From: Paenibacillus radicibacter
GTDB taxonomy: Bacteria > Bacillota > Bacilli > Paenibacillales > NBRC-103111
NCBI RefSeq assembly: GCF_024721995.1
Contig: NZ_JANQBC010000001.1
Location: forward strand, 372,001 to 436,000
Direction: 5' to 3'
Length of the DNA stretch: 64,000 nt
In this document: positions 58,404 to 64,000 of the stretch, piece after piece
Numbering within the stretch: the stretch's first letter is position 1
Layout of the letters: the number at the start of each line of letters is the position of its first letter
Notes under the pieces: generated by a model
Told to the model about the DNA's origin: nothing
Database searches by the model: none
The model's input: only the letters and a program-made list of their open reading frames with translations
Made by a program: the position numbers and the translations under genes

Positions 58404-58452
58404 ATTATGTATTTCTATATACAATATATCATTTTTTATACCAATAAGTCAA
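58404..58452 (-). promoter_or_regulatory. Promoter of the agr-like cluster with octamer at the start site
   Basis: Sense strand TTGACT (58452-58447), 18-base spacer, TATATT (58428-58423). The octamer AATACATA with AT after it (58413-58404) overlaps the predicted first transcribed bases, a place where a repressor could act. Confidence 0.75.
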
Positions 58453-58483
58453 CACATATTTCTAACAATTCAAAAAAAGTAAA

Positions 58484-58504
58484 ACCCCCATTAAATATGG
58501 GGGT
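58484..58504 (-). terminator. Terminator of the mrpR-like operon
   Basis: Sense strand ACCCCCAT-ATTTA-ATGGGGGT followed by TTTACTTTTTTT; the stem overlaps the mrpR stop codon. It separates the repressor operon from the agr-like cluster. Confidence 0.9.
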
Positions 58505-59465
58505 ATAAACTTTTGATAGTTTCTATGTTTAAGAACTCACTCTTTAACCTATATAAACTTTGTTCAACAGATACATTGAATTGTTCGCATATTTTTCTAT
58601 ACTCTTCATCTTCTAGCTTGCCATTTTTCAAGTATAAGTCTTTAGCCATAGCAAGCATACCTGAATAAATAATATTCAATGGAGTAAACTGAGGTTCGTC
58701 AATTGATTTGGAGATATTAGTTAGTCTTCTGTGAACAACATTCTTCTCTGCTTCGTCATGATGATCAGTTCTCGTAATAGCTGATTTAACAACATAATTA
58801 TTATCCACTAAACTTGCATTTGGAGCCTTAATATCAGGGCTTGCGTTCCCATTCTTCTTCTCATAAACATCTTCTTTTAACGCAGCTTCACAAAGCTTTA
58901 TACACTTTTCACTTACTGGAATAGTTCTAGCCACTTTCCCATCAGAGTCTCTAAGGCTAAGTTTCTCATTAAATGCGTCTACGTCATGCACTTGAAGATT
59001 TATTATCTCACAATTCCCAACACCTCTTACTCCATTAAAAGGGAGGATAACAACAACTCGATCTTGATAGTTTACAAGACTGTCAATAATTTTTTCGACC
59101 TCACGATCTGTCCAATACTTCTTAATGGATTTATTGACAAATTGCTCTTTCCACTTTGTATCTACTGTATCAAGTGGATTCATACCATCATAATACCCTT
59201 CTTCAATTGCCCAATCGATGTACTTCTGCACCCAACTCACATTTGCCTTAGATGAGTACTCCGTTTTAGCACGATAAAGAAAAAAGAGTAGTCTTAATTC
59301 TTCTCGATTAAATTCAAATAAATCTTTCCCTAGATCATTTTCTGAAGCTTGAGAAATTTTAAATATTCTATTCAATATTTTCTGAGTTCCTAATCCATAC
59401 TCAGAAATAAAAAGTTCTTTAACTTCGCCGTTATACATTTTGTCCTCGTAAAGAATGTTAGACAT
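58491..59465 (-). CDS. mrpR: MrpR/YopR-like master repressor (inactive tyrosine-recombinase fold)
   Basis: 324 residues, close to SPβ YopR (MrpR). NGVRGVGNCEIINLQVHDVD (about 144-163) is the Arg-I segment of tyrosine recombinases. The later catalytic block that should read H-x-L-R-H is FTPLNIIYSGMLAMA (about 250-264), without the catalytic His and Arg. So the fold is kept and the chemistry lost, as for MrpR, which represses SPβ lytic genes. It is preceded by a yopQ-like gene, as in SPβ. Confidence 0.78.
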   Translation of the reverse strand: MSNILYEDKMYNGEVKELFISEYGLGTQKILNRIFKISQASENDLGKDLFEFNREELRLLFFLYRAKTEYSSKANVSWVQKYIDWAIEEGYYDGMNPLDTVDTKWKEQFVNKSIKKYWTDREVEKIIDSLVNYQDRVVVILPFNGVRGVGNCEIINLQVHDVDAFNEKLSLRDSDGKVARTIPVSEKCIKLCEAALKEDVYEKKNGNASPDIKAPNASLVDNNYVVKSAITRTDHHDEAEKNVVHRRLTNISKSIDEPQFTPLNIIYSGMLAMAKDLYLKNGKLEDEEYRKICEQFNVSVEQSLYRLKSEFLNIETIKSLYPHI

Positions 59466-59490
59466 ATTGGAGATCCCTCCTTACCAGATA

Positions 59491-60834
59491 TTATGCTAAT
59501 AAGCTATCAACTTCAACTTCAAAGAACTCTCTAATTTGTTTCTTAACTTTATTACTATTAACTTTTCCTTGTGTTGTCATTAAGTCATTAAATTTAGAAC
59601 CTTCACTTCTAGATAAATCGATTCCATTAATGATCCGTACAATTTCATCCACAGGGAAGTCTTTTCCATACTTATCATAAAGCTTTTTAGCTATTACTAC
59701 GAAACCGACAAAAAGATTGTGATGATTGATCCAACTTATTTTTGCGACTTCCTTTTTGTTCTTTTCTAGCTCATTCTCAAATGATGGCACAAGATATCCA
59801 AAAAATTTCTTTAGAACTTCAGTAATATCATATCTGTCTTTATTGTTTTGAGGTTCAAATATAGAATCAATCGCTTCAGAAAGAATAGCAAAGTTTGTAT
59901 AGAAATTTAGCTTCTTATCTAATGTTGTCTTGATAGAGATTCTATTCTTTAATTCAGGTATATTCATTAAGTCCTTAGTTATCTGAGCACCGATAGTCTC
60001 AGCCATGTAATGTTTAACAAGTGTCTTGTCGAATCGGTTTACTGTATTAATTTGTCCGAGTAAAAACTGTGCCTCTTCAAGTGGGTAATGCTTTATCGCA
60101 ACATTAATAAATCCCTCTAAATCAGGGTTTTCTTCTAAAGCTGCGATCATGCCTTGAAGCCTGTGCATTCCATCAATTAAGTTAATTGTTGTGCCTTCAT
60201 GAATAGTCAGTTCGCCATCAGAATACTCTATATTGTCATTCCCATCTACAAGAATGTTTAATAGAATTGTGTCAGCTTTAAATTTTCCCTCAAGCATTAA
60301 GCGAGCAATATTCTTTACACTCTTCATATTAACATCAGCTTTTTCAGAAATCTTACTATTTTTAAGTAGTTTTTTCTTCGAAAGTCTTTGTGTATTAAAA
60401 TTATATGTTAGAATTTTAGAAAACCATAAATCGCGCAACTCTCTGACATCCATGATAGTTACATAATCCCTACCTGAAGGGGCAGCTATTACACTATTAA
60501 ATGTGTATGGAAATTGCAGTACTGGTGCTTTTTCTTGTTGATATTTATTAGCTTTTGTTATTTCTCTGTTATTATAAAAATTAGTAGGCTTTATTCTCGT
60601 GTCTTGTGTAACATCAAATAATACATTGACTAAAATTATCAATTCTTCTTGATTCAATTGGTCTATTCTCTCGTAATTAACTAAAATTTCAGCGAAAGTC
60701 CCTCTTAGAATTTTATGTTTAGTCGCTAGAATTTCTTCAATTTCTCTTTGTTGCTCTTTATTTTTATTCAATTCTGCGAAAATTAAAGGTAGTACATCTG
60801 ACAACTCAACTATTTGATTCTCCATGTTCGCCAT
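59491..60834 (-). CDS. YopQ-like protein (DndB/DGQHR-type domain)
   Basis: 447 residues from the ATG at 60834 with AAGGAGTG upstream. GTTINLIDGMHRLQGMIAALE (about 215-235) followed by FINVAIKHYPLEEAQFLLGQINTVN is the DGQHR-like core known from DndB and ParB-like DNA proteins. SPβ has a protein of about this size directly before yopR. Probably a co-regulator of lysogeny; function not proven. Confidence 0.72.
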   Translation of the reverse strand: MANMENQIVELSDVLPLIFAELNKNKEQQREIEEILATKHKILRGTFAEILVNYERIDQLNQEELIILVNVLFDVTQDTRIKPTNFYNNREITKANKYQQEKAPVLQFPYTFNSVIAAPSGRDYVTIMDVRELRDLWFSKILTYNFNTQRLSKKKLLKNSKISEKADVNMKSVKNIARLMLEGKFKADTILLNILVDGNDNIEYSDGELTIHEGTTINLIDGMHRLQGMIAALEENPDLEGFINVAIKHYPLEEAQFLLGQINTVNRFDKTLVKHYMAETIGAQITKDLMNIPELKNRISIKTTLDKKLNFYTNFAILSEAIDSIFEPQNNKDRYDITEVLKKFFGYLVPSFENELEKNKKEVAKISWINHHNLFVGFVVIAKKLYDKYGKDFPVDEIVRIINGIDLSRSEGSKFNDLMTTQGKVNSNKVKKQIREFFEVEVDSLLA

Positions 60835-60866
60835 AACACTCCTTATAATCAATATTCTTTTTTATC

Positions 60867-60933
60867 ATTGTATCACATTAAGCATAAAAATAAACATATT
60901 TTCCGCATAAAATAAATGCAAATAATATGTTTA
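60867..60933 (-). promoter_or_regulatory. Promoter and operator of the yopQ-mrpR operon
   Basis: Sense strand: TGATACAAT (extended -10, 60875-60867). A perfect 10-base inverted repeat TAAACATATT/AATATGTTTA (60891-60900 and 60924-60933) overlaps the -35 position. Within it lies GCAT-N7-ATGC (60905-60919), and GCATAAAA-type direct repeats occur near 60882 and 60905. This layout suits repressor autoregulation. Confidence 0.65.
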
Positions 60934-60967
60934 TTATAAAATACTTATTATATTATTAGTAACTATT

Positions 60968-61477
60968 TTATGTTGTAGATGCTTGGTTTACAAAGTATTT
61001 ATTAGTCATTAGCATTGCTAAACCTTTATGAGTTATCCTTCTTTCTGACTTTCTGTCAACAAATAGAGTCTCACCACAACCATTACATCTTCCTTTAAAA
61101 GTTTTACTAGATAATATAATAGTATAGGCTGCTCCACATTTGCATTCTATTTTATAAATTTCAGAATCAGTTTTACGCGATTCATTTACACTCTTTTCAT
61201 AACTACTTGCGATTTCTTCTCTTTGTATGTCCAAATCCCCAATATATAGTTTGATCTCTCTTTGATAAATCCCTTTTACTCGAAAATCTGATATTTGATC
61301 AGGATTGAGCCCATAAGATACCCCTAATGAAGTTACTACGTACATCTTCTTCGCTAAAAAGTGTACAATAAATTCTTTAACTTGGTTTCTCGTTAAATTA
61401 ACAGAACGTTGATGTCCTGTTATTAAAGTATACATTAGTACAACTAATGGTTCGTTTGTTTGCTCAATATTGTTCAT
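60968..61477 (-). CDS. Zinc-ribbon protein upstream of the repressor operon
   Basis: 169 residues from MNNIEQTNEPLVVL (AAAGGAGAGG before the ATG at 61477). A helical N-terminus and CKCGAAYTIIL...GRCNGCGETL zinc ribbon near residues 120-140. Possible nucleic-acid or regulator-binding role. No family recognised. Confidence 0.6.
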   Translation of the reverse strand: MNNIEQTNEPLVVLMYTLITGHQRSVNLTRNQVKEFIVHFLAKKMYVVTSLGVSYGLNPDQISDFRVKGIYQREIKLYIGDLDIQREEIASSYEKSVNESRKTDSEIYKIECKCGAAYTIILSSKTFKGRCNGCGETLFVDRKSERRITHKGLAMLMTNKYFVNQASTT

Positions 61478-61594
61478 AAATCCTCTCCTTTTGTACCATG
61501 CCATCGCAAATATATCCGAACAATAAATTAAATATCTTTAAAGCATTCAAAAGGGGGATATTAAACCTGTTGCTGTGCGTAAATGAGGTAGCTG

Positions 61595-61856
61595 CTAATC
61601 TATCTGGGGTACATTGAGGTGTTTCAGACTATCATTAATGGCTTCTGTTAATGACTCTAGAGCCTCGTATGTACTTTTGCTCTCAAATACCAAGGGGAAA
61701 CCATTCCACCATAATACGCCCTGTTAGAGCGTCTTTAATTGTATAAGTTATTCTATTCGCTTTTAGTAAAGTCTCTGACCAAGCTTTGGCTTCTAAAAGA
61801 CTGGATGCAAATTTAGTCTTATTTTTGTATGTCATTATAAATTTAACAGAACTCAT
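61595..61856 (-). pseudogene. Small gene with a probable frameshift
   Basis: ATG at 61856 gives KFIMTYKNKTKFASSLLEAK and, later, GRIMVEWFPLGI then TGA (61683). In another frame the text continues LVFESKSTYEALESLTEAIN to TAG at 61595. The junction is a run of four C; with three C the two parts would read as one 86-residue protein. Either a mutation, an assembly error or a 57-residue product. Confidence 0.5.
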
Positions 61857-61914
61857 ATTCTTATCCCCAAACTCATAGCGATCTCAAATCTATCTTTATG
61901 ATGGAGCCGTCATT

Positions 61915-62172
61915 TCATTCACCGAAACATTTCTGGCATGTTTTCATTTTTTTAAATTTATTAATTGCGTCTTGGTAATCACTAGTAAAATAATACGAAC
62001 CATTCTTCGATCCACTGATAATAACCTTTTGTTTAAAATGCATCTCTTTAACTTCATAGCAAGATGTATGATGAACGCAATTTACAGGTAATTTCTTATC
62101 TGTGATAGCTAGAAATCCCACACCATTATTTTTAATGTTTCGATATTCTACTAATTTAGTAATCTCCACCAT
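61915..62172 (-). CDS. Small protein with a CxxC end
   Basis: 85 residues; beta-rich body (FKQKVIISGSKNGSYYFTSD), ends KKMKTCQKCFGE. GGGAGG upstream. No family recognised. Confidence 0.5.
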   Translation of the reverse strand: MVEITKLVEYRNIKNNGVGFLAITDKKLPVNCVHHTSCYEVKEMHFKQKVIISGSKNGSYYFTSDYQDAINKFKKMKTCQKCFGE

Positions 62173-62313
62173 TATTAATCAACCTCCCTGAATTTATTGT
62201 CGCACTCATTCGTCTGAAATGCATCTAGAATAATCTGTACTAAAAAAATGAAACTTGTTCATTAAGAAAGATTCTTCATTTCTCGAACAAAGATTAGATT
62301 CGTTATATCAAAA

Positions 62314-63444
62314 TCATGTGTCTTGACAACTCTTTTCGATTAATTTACAAACGGATTGAGTATGTTCTAATACCTTCTCAATTTCCTTCTTTAACAAACT
62401 AGTTTTCTGGTCTAAGATGTGCTGCAAGTCAATAAGCTGCATAGCTTCTTTAGATGGGTTTACTTTATAATATTTGTGGAATTCGTAAGCTCTTCTCCAA
62501 TCTGCAACTTCCATGCTTGTTGCAGTTATGAGTTTCTTAATGTTCTGATTCACAATATTGAAGCCTAATAACTGTTTAGGCTCAAGTAAATGTGTAACTT
62601 TTGATGCTATTATCTGTTCCCAAGTTTTATATGACAAGTGATTAGCTCCAACAAGAACTGCATCAAATGCATTAAGAATTGGTGGGTTTTTATAAAGATA
62701 GCGCATCATATCCTCTAATATTTTTTTGTTATTATATAACTCAGTAGTTAATAACTCTAGATATGCTTCAAAGGTTTTCCGCTGTTCTTCAAGATCACTC
62801 TTACTTTTAGCATTATTGGCTAATCTGGTTCCAAACCAAGCACCAACAAACACTAGAACACCACCAAAAAGAACTCCTATAGATTGCCATGATGGATCTG
62901 AAAAGAAATTATGTAAGTTCATTCTGTTCAACTCTACTAAAAAAGTGTCGAAAATAAATAAAAGATGTTCCCTACTAAAATAAATTATAAGTGACACCGT
63001 AATAAAAAAATACATTGTACGCATTAGCGCAGTTTGAAAAATATATTTTACAGTCCTCCATTTGCCCACATTAATCCATCCATATTTTATTGCGTACCAA
63101 TTCGCATCCAATTCTTTTAATGTAAAGGGATAAATGAACATATCATTAAATACACCTTTAAATCCCTTTAAATTATTTGAATCTTCCTTTAGCGCGATTT
63201 TTATTTTTCCTTGGTGTTTCTTTTGCCAGCTATGACGCATTTCGTGTGCGAGTGAGATATATCTTTTAGGATCTCGGATATACACTGTGTCTGTTGATTT
63301 TTCATATCCAGCTCTGGAATTTTTATAACCGTTTTCATCTAAATACTTAGAAGCTTTTTCACCAATTACCAAAGGAGGATTGACTCCTAGTGCAGCTCTC
63401 AACTTCTCAAAATGTTCTAACATAGACAAGTTTGTTTCTTTCAT
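62314..63444 (-). CDS. Membrane protein with N-terminal HExxH metallopeptidase-like domain
   Basis: 376 residues. The first 110 carry YISLAHEMRHSWQKKHQGK (zinc HExxH) and KELDANWYAIKYG (third ligand). Then come two membrane helices (about 130-165 and 195-215) and a long helical domain. The enzyme part resembles 11000-11455. A membrane-tethered protease of unknown target. Confidence 0.65.
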   Translation of the reverse strand: MKETNLSMLEHFEKLRAALGVNPPLVIGEKASKYLDENGYKNSRAGYEKSTDTVYIRDPKRYISLAHEMRHSWQKKHQGKIKIALKEDSNNLKGFKGVFNDMFIYPFTLKELDANWYAIKYGWINVGKWRTVKYIFQTALMRTMYFFITVSLIIYFSREHLLFIFDTFLVELNRMNLHNFFSDPSWQSIGVLFGGVLVFVGAWFGTRLANNAKSKSDLEEQRKTFEAYLELLTTELYNNKKILEDMMRYLYKNPPILNAFDAVLVGANHLSYKTWEQIIASKVTHLLEPKQLLGFNIVNQNIKKLITATSMEVADWRRAYEFHKYYKVNPSKEAMQLIDLQHILDQKTSLLKKEIEKVLEHTQSVCKLIEKSCQDT

Positions 63445-63522
63445 ATATTCTAGCCATCCTTTCAGTTAGTATAAATTTGTGACGAAGTTGAACTCCTTAT
63501 TTAAATTACATCACATTAACAT

Positions 63523-63714
63523 TTAATCCTCAATCGGATCGTACATACTCCTAATCTGAATACAAAGCTCATGTGCCTTTTCTAGTTGTTTCTGTGCAAC
63601 TTCATGACTAATTCTGTCCCTATCATTGTCTTGATTTGCTTTTGCACTACCAACTAGCAATTGAATCTCTCCAACTAGTTTAAGTATATCCCTCGTTTTT
63701 CCTCTTGCTTTCAA
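63523..63714 (-). CDS. Small helical protein of unknown function
   Basis: 63 residues; basic start (MKARGKTRDILKLV) then helix with AKANQDNDRDRISHEVAQKQ. No family recognised. Confidence 0.5.
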   Translation of the reverse strand: MKARGKTRDILKLVGEIQLLVGSAKANQDNDRDRISHEVAQKQLEKAHELCIQIRSMYDPIED

Positions 63715-63747
63715 TTATCATACCCCTTTCTTTATCAAATCCCAATT

Positions 63748-64000
63748 CTATTCTGTATCATAAACTTTCTCAAAAATCCACTTTATTCGTTCTTTACTTT
63801 TAATTTTTTTCCTAATGTATCTTTTTGCATTATCAAGTGATTTAAATTCTATTGCAGGATCATGAGCCCTTGAATTGTTGCTATATATATAGGAATCTCT
63901 TACCCAAGAGGGTGAATTTTCATCTGTATTATAATTTAGAAATACGACATAATATTCACTAATAACTTCTTTCTCATTTACAAACCATGAATTCCTATGG
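63748..64000 (-). CDS. Protein of unknown function (partial, N-terminus beyond window)
   Basis: The frame is open from the window edge to TAG at 63748, giving 83 residues, including SWFVNEKEVISEYYVVFLNY, PSWVRDSYIYSNNS and a basic helix AKRYIRKKIKSKERIKW. Start not in the window. No family recognised. Confidence 0.55.
   Translation of the reverse strand, partial: HRNSWFVNEKEVISEYYVVFLNYNTDENSPSWVRDSYIYSNNSRAHDPAIEFKSLDNAKRYIRKKIKSKERIKWIFEKVYDTE

Noticed and set aside
58408-58452. AgrA-type LytTR direct repeats upstream of agrB
   Set aside because: Looked for tandem 9-base repeats at 12-base spacing near the promoter; none were convincing.
58491-59465. Active phage integrase
   Set aside because: The fold is that of a tyrosine recombinase, but the second catalytic block lacks the His-x-x-Arg residues, and the length and neighbours fit the MrpR-type repressor.

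Overview
The window looks like part of a large temperate phage (or prophage) of a low-GC Gram-positive host, most likely a Bacillales member, and related to the SPβ group. The evidence is an AT-rich sequence packed with short genes that almost all read on the minus strand, strong AGGAGG ribosome sites, and recognisable SPβ-type modules. These include a DHH/RecJ nuclease, primase and DnaB-type helicase set, a yolD-uvrX pair behind SOS boxes, class Ib ribonucleotide reductase with dUTPase, and a yopQ/mrpR-like repressor operon. No capsid, tail, portal or terminase gene is visible, so this is the early, replication and accessory part of a larger genome. No tRNA gene or CRISPR array was seen.

Layout, listed by rising coordinate (minus-strand transcription runs from high to low). 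1-5 kb: two overlapping nucleotidyltransferases (CCA-adding enzyme and an RlaP-like protein), a ParM/ParR-like partition pair, and a third nucleotidyltransferase. 5-9.6 kb: small unknown genes, a sigma factor, a frameshifted metallophosphatase and a CPBP membrane protease. 9.6-16 kb: nucleotide metabolism (a possible ThyX, dUTPase, NrdF/E/I) interleaved with two anti-defence sponge candidates, Tad2 and Acb2/Tad1. 16-23 kb: SPFH protein, RecJ-like nuclease and many small genes. 23-28 kb: a NARP1-like NAD+ rebuilding pair and a GHKL ATPase. 30-37 kb: replication and repair (primase, helicase, UvrX, Gam/Gp157-like). 37-46 kb: small unknown genes, one isolated plus-strand transcription unit and a possible origin. 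46-56 kb: thymidylate kinase, lytic transglycosylase, RecA/Sak4-like ATPase, SSB-like protein, (p)ppGpp hydrolase-like protein and five homing-type nucleases. 56-61 kb: lysogeny control.

The most exciting region is 56.4-61 kb. Next to a catalytically dead tyrosine-recombinase-fold repressor like SPβ MrpR there is a compact agr-type peptide signalling cassette: AgrB, a sensor-only AgrC-like membrane protein, a 40-residue AgrD-like precursor that is easy to miss, and a stand-alone LytTR DNA-binding protein. It occupies a place comparable to that of the arbitrium system in SPβ. It lacks both a histidine kinase and a receiver domain, so it would have to signal by a non-phosphorelay route.

Two genome-scale patterns are not explained by gene content. 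One is a recurrent short dyad (ATGAAA-N5/7-TTTCAT) sitting just upstream of ribosome sites at many gene junctions. The other is an apparent over-use of near-cognate start codons (CTG, ATT, ATA) behind good ribosome sites. All motif counts were made by eye and need computation.
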